Source of the DNA: Citricoccus sp. CH26A
GTDB taxonomy: Bacteria > Actinomycetota > Actinomycetes > Actinomycetales > Micrococcaceae
Assembly: GCF_000224415.1 (NCBI RefSeq)
Contig: NZ_AFXQ01000003.1
Span: 1 to 64,000 of the forward strand
Length of the DNA: 64,000 nt
Direction: 5' to 3'
The translations under genes were made by a program, and so were the position numbers. Below are positions 52,374-61,622 of this stretch, piece by piece. Numbering within the stretch: position 1 is the stretch's first letter; every line of letters begins with the position of its first letter. Under the pieces are notes generated by a model that saw only the letters and a program-made list of their open reading frames with translations, had not been told where the DNA came from and made no database searches.

Positions 52374-53390
52374 ATGGCCTCACAGGATTGGGTGGACAAG
52401 GACTTCTACGCCATCCTCGGTGTCTCCAAGGACGCCTCGGAAGCCGACATCAAGAAGGCCTACCGGAAGCTGGCCCGGAAGTACCACCCGGACCAGAACC
52501 CCGGTGACGACGCGGCCGAGAAGAGGTTCAAGGAGATCACCGAGGCCAACGCCGTGCTCTCGGACCCGGAGGAGCGCCAGCAGTACGACGCCATCCGGGC
52601 GATGGGCTCCGGTGCCCGGTTCAGCGCCCCCGGCGCGGGGGCCGGTGGCCCCGGCGCCGGCGGCGGGGGCTTCGAGGACCTCTTCGGGGGGTTGTTCACC
52701 AGCGGCTCCGGGGGCCGCCGGTCCTATTCCACGTCCGGGGACATCCCGCCGGAGTTCGCCGACCTGTTCGGCGGCTTCAGCGGCGGGGGCGGGGGATACG
52801 GCGGGCCCTCCGGAGGCCGCGGCGGGTTCGGCGGCTACGGGACGCCGACCAAGGGCGCGGACCGCACCGCCACCACCACGATCTCCTTCGCCGGCGCCAT
52901 GCGCGGGACCACCATCTCGCTGCGGGAACCCGACGGGGACGTCATCGACGTGCGCATCCCCGCCGGCATCAAGGACGGGCAGAAGGTCCGGGCCCGCGGC
53001 AAGGGTGCCCCCGGCGCGGCCGGCGCCGGGGACCTGCTGGTGACCGTCAAGGTGCGCGAGCACCCGTTCTTCCACCGCGAGGGCGACAACCTGCGCATCC
53101 ACGTGCCGATCACCTTCGACGAGGCCGCCCTGGGCGCCACCATCCAGGTGCCCACTCTGGACGGCTCCGTGAAGGTGAGGGTCCCGGCCGGGACCTCCTC
53201 GGGGCGGGTGCTGCGTGTCAAGGGCCGCGGCGTGAAGACCTCCAAGGCCAGCGGTGACCTGCTGGTCGAGCTGCAGGTGGCGGTGCCGACCTCCCTGTCC
53301 GAGGAGGCCCGCGCCGCCGTCGAGTCCTATGCCCGGGCCGCGGCCGGCCACGACCCGCGGGCCGCACTGGCGGACAAGGCGCGGCTGTGA
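52374..53390 (+). CDS. dnaJ: DnaJ-family co-chaperone without zinc finger
   Basis: The 338-aa protein has a J domain (residues 7-75) with the HPD tripeptide in [12 protein letters not shown], a Gly/Phe-rich region (about 85-160) and two C-terminal substrate-binding beta domains ([29 protein letters not shown] and later [11 protein letters not shown]). No CxxCxGxG zinc motif is present; the protein has no cysteine. So it is of the CbpA/type B layout, as is usual in Micrococcaceae, where the zinc-type DnaJ is encoded elsewhere. It activates the ATPase of DnaK. Confidence 0.95.
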   Translation: MASQDWVDKDFYAILGVSKDASEADIKKAYRKLARKYHPDQNPGDDAAEKRFKEITEANAVLSDPEERQQYDAIRAMGSGARFSAPGAGAGGPGAGGGGFEDLFGGLFTSGSGGRRSYSTSGDIPPEFADLFGGFSGGGGGYGGPSGGRGGFGGYGTPTKGADRTATTTISFAGAMRGTTISLREPDGDVIDVRIPAGIKDGQKVRARGKGAPGAAGAGDLLVTVKVREHPFFHREGDNLRIHVPITFDEAALGATIQVPTLDGSVKVRVPAGTSSGRVLRVKGRGVKTSKASGDLLVELQVAVPTSLSEEARAAVESYARAAAGHDPRAALADKARL

Positions 53391-53938
53391 CCACCGCCTG
53401 GGAGGACCCGCTGTACGTGATCTCGGTGGCCGCCGAGCTGGCGGGCATGCACCCGCAGACCCTGCGCCAGTACGATCGCATGGGCCTGGTGGTCCCGCAG
53501 CGCCAGGGCGGGCGGCAGCGCCGCTACTCCCGGCAGGACGTGGACCGGCTCCGCACCATCCAGCAGCTGTCCCGCGAGGGCGTGTCCCTCGAGGGCATCC
53601 GGCGGATCGTGGCCCTGGAGGACGAGGTCGAACGGCTCCAGCAGACGGTCGCCGACCTGGCGGGCCAGATCCAGGCCTTCCAGGCCTACGCCCGGTACCC
53701 GCGCGTGTTCGCGGCCGGCGCGCAGGGAGACGTGACCACCACCTTCGACGCCGGCCCGGACCGTGAGGCCGCCGAGCAGGGGTACGCGGCCGCCCGGCGG
53801 CGGGGGACCGGCCAGCGCGGCTGGCCCCGACGGCGCCCGGCCGCCGCCCTCACCGCCGGCCCGTCGTCGTCGTCGTCGGCGCTCACCCCCTCGGTCCGGA
53901 CCGTGTCCGGGGTCCTGGTGTGGAAGCCGAGGGACTGA
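53387..53938 (+). CDS. hspR: Heat-shock repressor HspR (MerR family)
   Basis: The 183-aa MerR-family protein overlaps dnaJ by four bases (GTGA). Residues of about 10-80 are the winged helix ([39 protein letters not shown]), the HspR signature. A coiled coil follows. About 75 residues after it, rich in Arg, Ala and Ser, extend it beyond the usual 130-150 residues. It binds HAIR sites in front of dnaK and represses the operon with DnaK as co-repressor. The last bases overlap the next gene by 19. Confidence 0.95.
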   Translation: MTTAWEDPLYVISVAAELAGMHPQTLRQYDRMGLVVPQRQGGRQRRYSRQDVDRLRTIQQLSREGVSLEGIRRIVALEDEVERLQQTVADLAGQIQAFQAYARYPRVFAAGAQGDVTTTFDAGPDREAAEQGYAAARRRGTGQRGWPRRRPAAALTAGPSSSSSALTPSVRTVSGVLVWKPRD

Positions 53939-54930
53939 GCACGGCGCAGGTCGCCCGGCGGGACATCTGGGACCCCGTCGAGCGGCGGGCCACCCGCGAG
54001 CGGCTGCGGGCGGACATGCGCCGCCGCCACCTGCTCGGACCCAAGCAGCGGGCCGCCCTCGACGGGATCGTCCACGCGCTCAAGCCCGATGCCATGGACC
54101 CCTCCTTCCCCGACCGCGTCCTGCTCACCTACGACCTCGGCAACGCCCTGCGCCCGGCGGCCGGGGTCGTCGCCGTCGGGGAGCCGGCCGACGCCACCCA
54201 CCTGACCTGGCAGGTCTCCGGGATGGGGATCTTCGTGCACTCGGCCATGTGGGGCAGCGCGCGGGAGGCCGGTCAGCTGTGGGCCGCCCAGCGAGAGGCC
54301 GGGGCGGCCAGTCCCTGCGTGGTGAGCTGGCTGGGCTACCAGCCGCCGGGGCCGTGGGGAGTGCTCTCCGGCCGACATGCCCTGCGCGGTGGCGCCCGGC
54401 TCGCCCTGCACATGGCCGGCTGGTACGACTACCGCGAGCGGATCGCCGCGGACGGCCCCGCGGAGCGCCGGGGCTCCGGAGCCACGGACCCGTTCCCGCA
54501 CACCGCCGTGGAGGCACACTCCTACGGCAGCATCGTGGCCGCCCGGGCCCTGCAGATGCTGCAGCGCCGCCGGCCACCGCGGTCCGTGGACGCGCTCGTG
54601 GTGTCCGGGGCCGTGGGCCTGCCCCGGGACCTGGCCGGGAACCCGCACCTGCTCGGACTGACGCGGGACCAGGTCTACTTCGCGCTGACGGACTCGGACT
54701 ACCTGTCCTGGCTCGGGTTCCGGCTCTCCGGCCGCCGGCCGTGGACGAAGATGACCCGGCTGAAGATCGCGGCGGACGAGGCGCTGGACCTGGCGGCCGC
54801 CGTCGGGCACAACACCTCCCGGTTCCGTCCGGACGCCGGCCCCCTCCGCCGCGGCCACGGTTACCGGGACGCGGGCACGGCCTCCCTGTACCGCATCGCC
54901 CGCGCCACCGCGGGCCTGCCCCTCGACTGA
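53920..54930 (+). CDS. Alpha/beta hydrolase of the DUF1023 type
   Basis: The 336-aa protein overlaps the hspR end by 19 bases in another frame, so it is probably part of the heat-shock transcript. The motif VEAHSYGSIVAARAL (about residues 197-211) is the nucleophile elbow with serine in HSYG, and the surrounding HLTWQVSGMGIFVHSAMW and VVSWLGYQPP are the DUF1023 pattern. A candidate acid is the aspartate in FALTDSDYLSW and a candidate base the histidine in GHNTSRF. Members are secreted or cytoplasmic hydrolases of unknown substrate. No signal peptide is visible. GTG start. Confidence 0.78.
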   Translation: MEAEGLSTAQVARRDIWDPVERRATRERLRADMRRRHLLGPKQRAALDGIVHALKPDAMDPSFPDRVLLTYDLGNALRPAAGVVAVGEPADATHLTWQVSGMGIFVHSAMWGSAREAGQLWAAQREAGAASPCVVSWLGYQPPGPWGVLSGRHALRGGARLALHMAGWYDYRERIAADGPAERRGSGATDPFPHTAVEAHSYGSIVAARALQMLQRRRPPRSVDALVVSGAVGLPRDLAGNPHLLGLTRDQVYFALTDSDYLSWLGFRLSGRRPWTKMTRLKIAADEALDLAAAVGHNTSRFRPDAGPLRRGHGYRDAGTASLYRIARATAGLPLD

Positions 54931-54942
54931 ATCCCCCCGCTC

Positions 54943-54964
54943 GCCTGACCCCGCGGGGTCAGGC
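54943..54964. terminator. Perfect 22-base palindrome between converging genes
   Basis: The left arm GCCTGACCCCG (54943-54953) is the exact reverse complement of the right arm (54954-54964). The TCA at 54959-54961 is the stop of the BCCT gene, so it lies inside the palindrome. It should end transcription from both sides. Confidence 0.65.
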
Positions 54965-56977
54965 GCGGGCGCCGTCGGCGGCGGACCGGTCCGTCTCGCC
55001 CGTGTCCACCATGCCCGGGGTCTCCACGTCGGCGTCCCGCATCCCCGTGGTTCCGGTGTCCTGGTCCCCGGCGTCCTGTTCGTCGGCGTAGGTACCGGTC
55101 CCGTAGTCGTACTCGACCGGGTTTCCTTCCTCGTCCGTGCGCTGGTACCACTCGGTGACGTGCCCGGCGGTGGAGTCGAAGTCCGCACCGGCACCGCGGC
55201 CCTCGGGGGCGCGGCTGACGGAGAGCTCGAAGTCGTCCCCGTGGTCCTCGATGCCCCGGCGGACCGCATTGGACAGCGCGGTCCTGGCGAAATCACGCCG
55301 GATCGCCGCCGGGTCCGTGGTCAGGTCCCGGATGAAGGCCACGATCATCAGCAACAGGACTAGTGAGAACGGCAGGGCGATGAGGATCGTCAGGTTCTGC
55401 AGGCCCGTCAGCGCCGTCTCGCCCCCGGCCAGCAGCATGACCACGGCGATGCCCATCATGCACAGGCCCCAGAACACCACCACCCAGGTCTTCGGCGTCG
55501 GGGTGCCCCGCGAGGACATGGTGCCCATGACCACGGAGGCCGAGTCGGCCGAGGTGACGAAGAAGATGGAGAGGATGGTGATCAGCACGAACGGGGTGAA
55601 TTCGCTCAACGGGAACTGGGCGAACATGTTGAACAGCACCTGTTCCGGGGTGGCGCTGCCGTCGAAGCCGGGCACCCCCTGGGTGTTCATCCAGATGGCG
55701 GTGCCCCCGAAGATGGAGAACGCGATCATCAGGATGCCCGTGGGGACCAGCATGGACACCAGGACGAACTCGCGCAGCGTGCGGCCGCGGGAGATCCGGG
55801 CGATGAACATGCCCACGAACGGGGTCCAGGCGATCCACCAGGCCCAGTAGAACGCCGTCCAGGAGGCCTGGAACTCCACCGTCTCCGGGCCCCAGGACAG
55901 CGACTTGCCCATCATCGAGAACATCTCGTTGAGGTACTGCATGGCGCTGGAGGGCACCAGGTTGAGCAGGAACAGCGTGGGCCCGGCGAAGAACACGAAG
56001 AGCACCGCGCCCAGGGTCAGCGTGATGTTGATGTTGGACAGGTAGCGGATGCCGCGGGCGACTCCGGAGACGGCGCTGACGATGAAGGCCAGGGTCAGCA
56101 CGGCGACGATCACGAGCAGCACGTTGTTGCCCAGCGGTCCCATGCCACCGATGATCGTGACGCCCTCACCGATCTGCAGGGCCGCGATGCCCAGCGTCGC
56201 CGCCGTGCCGAACAGGGTCGCGATGATCGCGAACATGTCCACGATCTTGCCGGCCACGCCCTCGGTGTGCCGCTCGCCGAACAGGGAGCGGAACACCGAG
56301 CTGATCAGGGACACCCGGCCACGCCGGTAGGAGGAGTAGGCGATGGCACCGCCGACCAGCGCGTACAGGGCCCAGGCGTGCAGCCCCCAGTGGTAGTGCG
56401 ACTGTGCCGTTGCCTGGTGCAGGGCCTCGACGGTCCCGGCCTCCACGGTGTGCGGCGGGGGAGCGGTGTAGAAGGCCAGCGGCTCGGAGGGTCCGAAGAA
56501 GAAGATGCCCACGCCGATGCCCGCGGAGAACATCATGGCGACCCAGGAGAACCGGGAGAATTCGGGCTCCTCCTCGTCCTTGCCCAGCCGGATGCGACCG
56601 TAGCGGCCGAAGGCCAGCACGACCATCACCACCACGCACACCATCAACGTCAGGTTCAGCAGCCAGCCGGTGTTCGTCATGGCCCACCCGAAGGCGGCGG
56701 CCGAGACCTCGCTGACGGACTCCGGGGAGGTCACGCCCCAGGCCACGAACGCGACGATCAGGGCCGCCGTGACGCCGAAGACCACCCAGTCGACGCCGAA
56801 GCGGTGGCGCTGCTCGTCCACGCTGATGCCCGGGACCAGGCCGGGATGGATGTCATGCGGGTAGAGGCCCACGGCACCGGAGCTGCCACCGCGGTCCTGG
56901 GCACGCCCCTCCGGTGGGGCGCCGGTGGAGCCTGGGGTGCGGTCCTGGGCAGTGGGTGTGTCCGGTTCGTCTGGCAC
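54959..56977 (-). CDS. BCCT-family osmolyte (betaine/carnitine/choline) transporter
   Basis: The 672-aa protein has about twelve helices and the BCCT core: the glycine stretch SAGIGVGIFFFGPSEPLAFY (about residue 150), then HWGLHAWALYALVGGAIAYSSYRRG, and YWAWWIAWTPFVGMFIARISRGRTLREFV, where the tryptophan-rich helix forms the substrate box. It imports glycine betaine or a similar solute with Na+ or H+. The N-terminal tail of some 60 residues and the C-terminal tail (about 540-672, acidic with Asp/Glu/Thr repeats) are both long; C-terminal tails of this family often sense osmotic stress. I prefer the GTG at 56977, which has GAAGGGA ten bases upstream; a GTG/ATG at 57109 would add 44 residues. 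Confidence 0.88.
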   Translation of the reverse strand: MPDEPDTPTAQDRTPGSTGAPPEGRAQDRGGSSGAVGLYPHDIHPGLVPGISVDEQRHRFGVDWVVFGVTAALIVAFVAWGVTSPESVSEVSAAAFGWAMTNTGWLLNLTLMVCVVVMVVLAFGRYGRIRLGKDEEEPEFSRFSWVAMMFSAGIGVGIFFFGPSEPLAFYTAPPPHTVEAGTVEALHQATAQSHYHWGLHAWALYALVGGAIAYSSYRRGRVSLISSVFRSLFGERHTEGVAGKIVDMFAIIATLFGTAATLGIAALQIGEGVTIIGGMGPLGNNVLLVIVAVLTLAFIVSAVSGVARGIRYLSNINITLTLGAVLFVFFAGPTLFLLNLVPSSAMQYLNEMFSMMGKSLSWGPETVEFQASWTAFYWAWWIAWTPFVGMFIARISRGRTLREFVLVSMLVPTGILMIAFSIFGGTAIWMNTQGVPGFDGSATPEQVLFNMFAQFPLSEFTPFVLITILSIFFVTSADSASVVMGTMSSRGTPTPKTWVVVFWGLCMMGIAVVMLLAGGETALTGLQNLTILIALPFSLVLLLMIVAFIRDLTTDPAAIRRDFARTALSNAVRRGIEDHGDDFELSVSRAPEGRGAGADFDSTAGHVTEWYQRTDEEGNPVEYDYGTGTYADEQDAGDQDTGTTGMRDADVETPGMVDTGETDRSAADGARA

Positions 56978-57131
56978 CGGGGGTCCCTTCGTCGTGACCG
57001 CGTCGGGCCACGGCGCTCCGTGCCCGGCGGGCGCGGGTCCGGCCCGGGGCGAACGGTCGGTGGTCGGTGTCGGCGTACCAGTATCCCCGCTGACACGCCC
57101 CCGGGGCAAAGGTGACGGCGTCGGCGCAGCG

Positions 57132-58076
57132 TCAGCGGCGGCGGTAGGCGAGGTCGAACACGAGTCGGCCGGCCCGCAGGGCCTTGGCCTCGAAGCTGGT
57201 CAACGGGCGGCCGTCGAAGCGCGGTGCCCAGCCGCCGTCGTGGTCCACCGGGTCCTCGACGCCGGCCCCCGCGGCCGCCTCGCTCAGCCCCGCGCGCGAG
57301 CCCTGCGAGTCCGGGGTGATCGGCTGCGCGCCGACCTGCAGTTCCCGGCCCTCGACCCGCACCCGGGTCAGCGGGGAATCCTGGCCGGCGGCGCGCCCCG
57401 GGTGCAGGTTGGCGAACCCGGGGTGGCCCTCCATGACCCGGCGCATGTGGACGGCATAGCTGGACCAGTCGGTGGCCAGCCGCAGCACGCCGCCGGGCGC
57501 CAGGACGCGGGCCACCCGGTCGGCGAAGGCGGGAGAGACCAGCCGGCGCTTGTGGTGGCGCGTCTTGTGCCACGGGTCCGGGAAGAACACCCAGACCTCC
57601 TGCACGGAGCCGGGGGCCAGGAGGTGGTCCAGCACCTCCGGGGCGTTGGCCTGCACGCCGCGGACGTTGGTGAGCCCGCGGTCCTCGATCTCCATCAGCA
57701 GCGCGGCCAGGCCCGGGGTGTAGACCTCCAACGCCACGAAGTCCGCCTCGGGACGGTCCACGGCGCCCTGGACGGTCGACTCCCCGAGGCCGCAGCCGAT
57801 GTCCACCACGAGCGGGGCGCTGCGGCCGAAGACCGCGGACCAGTCCACCTCGGTGCCGGCCGCCACGGAGGTGGTGGCGTGGTGCCGGGGGACCTCCACG
57901 ATGTAGGTGCCGCGGGCGCGGTCCCACGTCTTCTGCCGCCGCGGGTTCAACCGCTCCCCGCGGCGCACGAAGGAGACCGGCTCGGTGCGGTACAGGTCCG
58001 GGTCCGGGTGGGGGTTGTGGCCGTGGGCGTGCTGCGCCGGGGCGGGGTGCTCGGGGGGAGTCTGGTCGCTGCTCAT
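57132..58076 (-). CDS. trmB: tRNA (guanine-N7)-methyltransferase
   Basis: The 314-aa SAM-dependent enzyme has the methyltransferase loop VVDIGCGLGE (about residues 94-103), EVYTPGLAALL, and the TrmB signature VWVFFPDPWHKTRHHKRRLVSP, where the PDPW and KxRHxKRR segments contact tRNA. It methylates G46 in the variable loop of tRNA. The N-terminal 60 residues are an His/Pro-rich extension. The gene is 33 bases after the PBP gene stop on the same strand, so it may be co-transcribed. Confidence 0.93.
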   Translation of the reverse strand: MSSDQTPPEHPAPAQHAHGHNPHPDPDLYRTEPVSFVRRGERLNPRRQKTWDRARGTYIVEVPRHHATTSVAAGTEVDWSAVFGRSAPLVVDIGCGLGESTVQGAVDRPEADFVALEVYTPGLAALLMEIEDRGLTNVRGVQANAPEVLDHLLAPGSVQEVWVFFPDPWHKTRHHKRRLVSPAFADRVARVLAPGGVLRLATDWSSYAVHMRRVMEGHPGFANLHPGRAAGQDSPLTRVRVEGRELQVGAQPITPDSQGSRAGLSEAAAGAGVEDPVDHDGGWAPRFDGRPLTSFEAKALRAGRLVFDLAYRRR

Positions 58077-58109
58077 CAGGCCTTCAAGGCTACCGCCGCC
58101 GGGAGACGC

Positions 58110-60197
58110 TCACTCCGAGGGGACGATCTGCTCCACCGCGGTCAGGAAGTCCCGCACGACCGGCCCGTTGTCGTGCCCGCCGCCGAGCCCCTCGTTGAAG
58201 AACAGCGCGACGGCCAGGTCCCCGTGGATCGCGATGAGCCAGGTGTGGGCGAGGTCCTCGCCATCGGCCACGAACTGGGCCGTGCCGGTCTTGGCCAGCA
58301 CGGGGGCGCCGGGGACGTCCTGCAGCATCTCCGCGGTGCCCGTCTCCACCACGCCGGACATCAGGGACCGCAACTGCCCCGCCTCCGCCTCGGTGACCCC
58401 CGTGGCCGGGGGTGCCGCGCTGTCCACGGCCGGATCGGACACGAACACGGGACGCACGGTCCGCCCGGCGGCCACCGAGGCCGCCACCGTGGCCATGCCC
58501 AGCGGCGAGGCCTCCACCACGCCCTGGCCGAAGAGGTTGGCCGCGTGCTCGGTGCCGGTGGAGTCGTCCGGGACGGACCCGAGGAAGGCGGTGTCGAGCC
58601 CGGTCACCGGGTCCGGGTCCAACCCCAGGGCCTGTGCCGCCTCCGCCTCCTGCGCAGCCGAGACCTCCTCGTGCGCGCCGACGAAGACGGTGTTGCAGGA
58701 CTCTGCGAAGGCCTCGGCGAACGGGATGGTGCCCACCGAGGCGTCCGGGTAGCCGTCGTAGTTGCCCACGACCATGCCGCCCACGTTGAGGGTGGCCGGG
58801 CACTGCACCGGGTCCTGGGGGGCGAGGCCGGACCTCAGCAGCGCCAGGGCGGTGACGACCTTGAACGTCGAACCCGGCGCGTAGGCCCCGGACACCGCCA
58901 CCGGCCAGCCCTCCGGCCCGGACGCGGCGGCCAGCACGTGCCCGTCGGAGGGGCGGATCGCCACGAGTCCGGCGGGGACCTCGGAGGCGCCCACCACCTT
59001 CTCGGCCTCCGCCTGGATCCTCCGGTCCAGCGTGGAGGACAGGGCCGTGCCGGCCACGGGCCCGGCCTCGAAGGCGGTCACGTCCGGGCTTGACGCCGCG
59101 GCCCCGGTGTCCGTCCCGCCGGCGGACGGCGTGGCGGACGGCGCGGCCCCGGTGTCATCGGGGTCGTCGGGGTCCTGGGGGTTGTCGACCGTGATGGTGA
59201 TCCCGGGGGTGCCGGCCAGGCGGTCCTGCCATGTGGACTGCAGGCCGGAGAGCCCGACGGCGACGCCGGCCTCCAGTCTCCCGTCCGAGTCCTCCACCTG
59301 CTCGGCGGAGGGCTCCCCGTAGGTGCCCAGCACGTCCCGGGCGAAGGTGCGGCTGGGCGCCAGGACGGCGGTGTCCTCGATGACCCGCCCGCCCGGGACC
59401 CTCGCGAGCGCGTCCACGGGGATGTCGGTGGTCCCGTCGGCTCGCAGGGTGATGGCCTCCACGAACGCCTGGTCCCCGGCGGCCTCGGCGCGGGTCACGA
59501 AGGCCTCCGCGTCCACCTCGGCCAGTTCGGCCACCTGCCGGGCGGAGCCGGCGACCTGGTCCGCCTCGATGCGGGCCTTGTCCAGGCCCAGCACGGCCAC
59601 GTCCCGTTCCGTCACGAGCGGTTTCCCGGCAGCATCCAGGATGTCCCCGCGGTCCGCCTCCGTGCGCCGGACCGTCACGGTGCCCCCCGGGGCCAGGCCG
59701 GCAACGAGGTCATCGGGCCGCAGGTCCGCGCGCCACTGCCGGCCGTCCTCGTCCCAGACGAGTTCGGCGTCCGTGCGGTAGGTCCACTCCCGGCCCTCCA
59801 GGCCCAGGGCGCCGAGGTCGCGCCGGACAGTGTACTGCGCGGTGGCCCGGTCCGGGTCGTCCTCGCGCACGGTGACGGCGTCCGTGGTCACGGTGACGGT
59901 GGCCTCCCCGGGGCGCAGCGCCGCGGGGAGCGCCTCGAGGACGGCCGAGGGGACGGAACGGCCCGCCTCCGTCAGGGGGACCCCGACGTCACCGGAGCCG
60001 ATCGCCGCGCCGAGGGCGGTCGCGGCGTCCTCGGGGGAAGGGCGGGAGGGGCCCAGGCAACCGGTGGTGGACAGCAGCAGGGCGACCGTCACGCCCAGGG
60101 TCACGCCGCGGGCCAGCCGGGACGAGCCGGCGGGACGGGCGAGGGGGCGCCCAGCCCCGGAGTCGAGCTGCGGACGTCGCGGACTGCGCTCTGACAT
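58110..60197 (-). CDS. Penicillin-binding protein with MecA-type N-terminal domain, probable lipoprotein
   Basis: The 695-aa protein has a basic N-terminus, a hydrophobic helix and LLSTTGC, a lipobox-like site, near residue 45. Residues of about 55-165 are an NTF2-like MecA_N domain, followed by the PBP dimerisation domain and the transpeptidase domain. The three active-site motifs are STFK in APGSTFKV (about residue 442), SCN in AESCNTVF (about 502) and KTG in AKTGTAQF (about 639). It crosslinks peptidoglycan outside the membrane. The transpeptidase is preceded by a Thr/Ser/Ala-rich loop near residue 365. I start it at the ATG at 60197; further in-frame starts upstream overlap the divergent promoter. 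Confidence 0.9.
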   Translation of the reverse strand: MSERSPRRPQLDSGAGRPLARPAGSSRLARGVTLGVTVALLLSTTGCLGPSRPSPEDAATALGAAIGSGDVGVPLTEAGRSVPSAVLEALPAALRPGEATVTVTTDAVTVREDDPDRATAQYTVRRDLGALGLEGREWTYRTDAELVWDEDGRQWRADLRPDDLVAGLAPGGTVTVRRTEADRGDILDAAGKPLVTERDVAVLGLDKARIEADQVAGSARQVAELAEVDAEAFVTRAEAAGDQAFVEAITLRADGTTDIPVDALARVPGGRVIEDTAVLAPSRTFARDVLGTYGEPSAEQVEDSDGRLEAGVAVGLSGLQSTWQDRLAGTPGITITVDNPQDPDDPDDTGAAPSATPSAGGTDTGAAASSPDVTAFEAGPVAGTALSSTLDRRIQAEAEKVVGASEVPAGLVAIRPSDGHVLAAASGPEGWPVAVSGAYAPGSTFKVVTALALLRSGLAPQDPVQCPATLNVGGMVVGNYDGYPDASVGTIPFAEAFAESCNTVFVGAHEEVSAAQEAEAAQALGLDPDPVTGLDTAFLGSVPDDSTGTEHAANLFGQGVVEASPLGMATVAASVAAGRTVRPVFVSDPAVDSAAPPATGVTEAEAGQLRSLMSGVVETGTAEMLQDVPGAPVLAKTGTAQFVADGEDLAHTWLIAIHGDLAVALFFNEGLGGGHDNGPVVRDFLTAVEQIVPSE

Positions 60198-60249
60198 GAG
60201 GTTCTTTCGGGTCGACGGCCTGGCACTCGTCAGCGTAGCGCCAGGCTGG

Positions 60250-60255
60250 GACGAT
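60250..60255 (+). promoter_or_regulatory. -10 hexamer of the yccF-like gene
   Basis: GACGAT is followed by six bases and the ATG at 60262. Confidence 0.4.
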
Positions 60256-60261
60256 GGGGAC

Positions 60262-60702
60262 ATGAACCGTGCCCTGAACCTCGTGCTCAACATCATCTGG
60301 CTGGTCTTCGGCGGGTTCTGGCTGGCCCTGGGCTATGCGCTGGCCGGGATCGTGTGCTGCGTCCTCATCGTCACCATCCCGTTCGGCATCGCCTCGTTCC
60401 GGATCGCCGGCTACGCCCTGTGGCCCTTCGGGCGCGTGGTCGTGGACGACCGGCCCGGCGGGGACTTCTGGTCCGGCCTGGGCAACATCATCTGGCTGGT
60501 CGTGGCCGGACTGTGGATCGCGATCGGGCACGTCCTGACGTCCATCCCGATGTTCCTGTCCATCATCGGCATCCCCCTGGGGATCGCGAACCTGCGGATG
60601 ATCCCGGTCTCCCTGCTGCCGCTGGGCAAGCGCATCGTCAGTTCCGGCCAGGCGCGGTCACTGCCGAGGTACGTTCCCGCGGCACCGGTCGGCTACCGCT
60701 GA
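60262..60702 (+). CDS. YccF-domain membrane protein
   Basis: The 146-aa protein has two copies of a YccF domain, each with two helices: NIIWLVFGGFWLALGYALAGIVCCVLIVTIPFGIASFRIAGYALWPFGR and, after a short loop, NIIWLVVAGLWIAIGHVLTSIPMFLSIIGIPLGIANLRMIPVSLLPLGK. Each ends with IPFGIA or IPLGIA. The function of the family is unknown. I start it at the ATG at 60262, after the promoter hexamer; longer frames cross the divergent PBP gene. Confidence 0.88.
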   Translation: MNRALNLVLNIIWLVFGGFWLALGYALAGIVCCVLIVTIPFGIASFRIAGYALWPFGRVVVDDRPGGDFWSGLGNIIWLVVAGLWIAIGHVLTSIPMFLSIIGIPLGIANLRMIPVSLLPLGKRIVSSGQARSLPRYVPAAPVGYR

Positions 60703-60729
60703 ACCGGCGGGCCCCGGTCTCCGGCCGGG

Positions 60730-61521
60730 TCAGCGGCGCCGGCCCGGCTCCCCGAGCAGCTCGTCCATGCGGGCGGCGGCGGCCTCGGCCGAGGGCGCCA
60801 CGAAGTGCGGGTCCCGGGCGCGGCGGCGGTTGCGCAGCACGCGGGCGATGATCCACCAGGCCAGGAACACGACCACGGCGATCATCACGATGTTGGAGAA
60901 GACGTCCGCGTAGTCCGAGACCAGGTGCCAGTTGTCCCCGAGCAGGAATCCGCCCCAGACGAAGATCGTGTTCCAGATCGCCGAGCCCAGCAGGCTGTAC
61001 AGGGTGAACAGCCCCAGGTTCATCCGCTCGATCCCGGCCGGGATGGAGATCAGCGAGCGGAAGATCGGCACCATGCGGCCCAGGAACACGGTCCAGTAGC
61101 CGTACTTGTTGAACCAGCGCTCGGTCTTCTCCACGTCCTCGATGTCCACCAGGGGCAGCCAGTCCACGATCCGGTACATGCGGCGGCGGCCCAGCCAGGC
61201 GCCGATGCCGTAGAGCATCAGGGCACCCACCACGGAACCGACCGTCGCCCAGATGGTGGCCTCCCACGGGCCGAACGCCCCGCCGGCCGCGGTGAACCCG
61301 GCCAGGGGCAGGATCAGCTCGGACGGGATCGGGGGGAACAGGTTCTCGGCGAAGACGGCCAGGGCCACGCCGATGGGGCCGATGGCCTCCATGATCGTCA
61401 CCACGATGTCCCCGAGCCAGCCGTAGGACTCCCCGCCGCCCGATCCGGTGCCGGCCGCGCTCGCGAGCACGGTCGGCGCGGAGGACACGGAGGACAGGCC
61501 GGCGTATAGAGGTGAGGTCAT
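60730..61521 (-). CDS. DedA-family membrane protein
   Basis: The 263-aa protein has five or six membrane helices. The first motif FAENLFPPIPSELILPLAGF (about residues 55-74) and the later FLGRMVPIFRSLISIPAGIERM are the DedA signatures with the functional Glu and Arg residues. DedA proteins are undecaprenyl-phosphate or phospholipid flippases/scramblases in several bacteria; which lipid is moved here is not known. A reverse-strand -10 GACAAT (61529-61534) lies seven bases before the ATG at 61521, which I prefer over the ATG at 61530. Confidence 0.9.
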   Translation of the reverse strand: MTSPLYAGLSSVSSAPTVLASAAGTGSGGGESYGWLGDIVVTIMEAIGPIGVALAVFAENLFPPIPSELILPLAGFTAAGGAFGPWEATIWATVGSVVGALMLYGIGAWLGRRRMYRIVDWLPLVDIEDVEKTERWFNKYGYWTVFLGRMVPIFRSLISIPAGIERMNLGLFTLYSLLGSAIWNTIFVWGGFLLGDNWHLVSDYADVFSNIVMIAVVVFLAWWIIARVLRNRRRARDPHFVAPSAEAAAARMDELLGEPGRRR

Positions 61522-61528
61522 GGATCCC

Positions 61529-61534
61529 ATTGTC
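61529..61534 (-). promoter_or_regulatory. -10 hexamer of the dedA promoter
   Basis: GACAAT on the reverse strand is seven bases before the ATG at 61521; the spacing argues against the in-frame ATG at 61530, which overlaps the hexamer. Confidence 0.5.
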
Positions 61535-61609
61535 CCCGGGATGCCCTCCGATCGCCGAACCGGCAGGCAGGCCGCCGGAGGGCGGGGACATCGGACCTGA
61601 TCGGATGGG

Positions 61610-61615
61610 CATAAT
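61610..61615 (+). promoter_or_regulatory. -10 hexamer of the PF10081-type hydrolase promoter
   Basis: CATAAT sits seven bases before the ATG at 61623. Confidence 0.55.
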
Positions 61616-61622
61616 GGGGACC

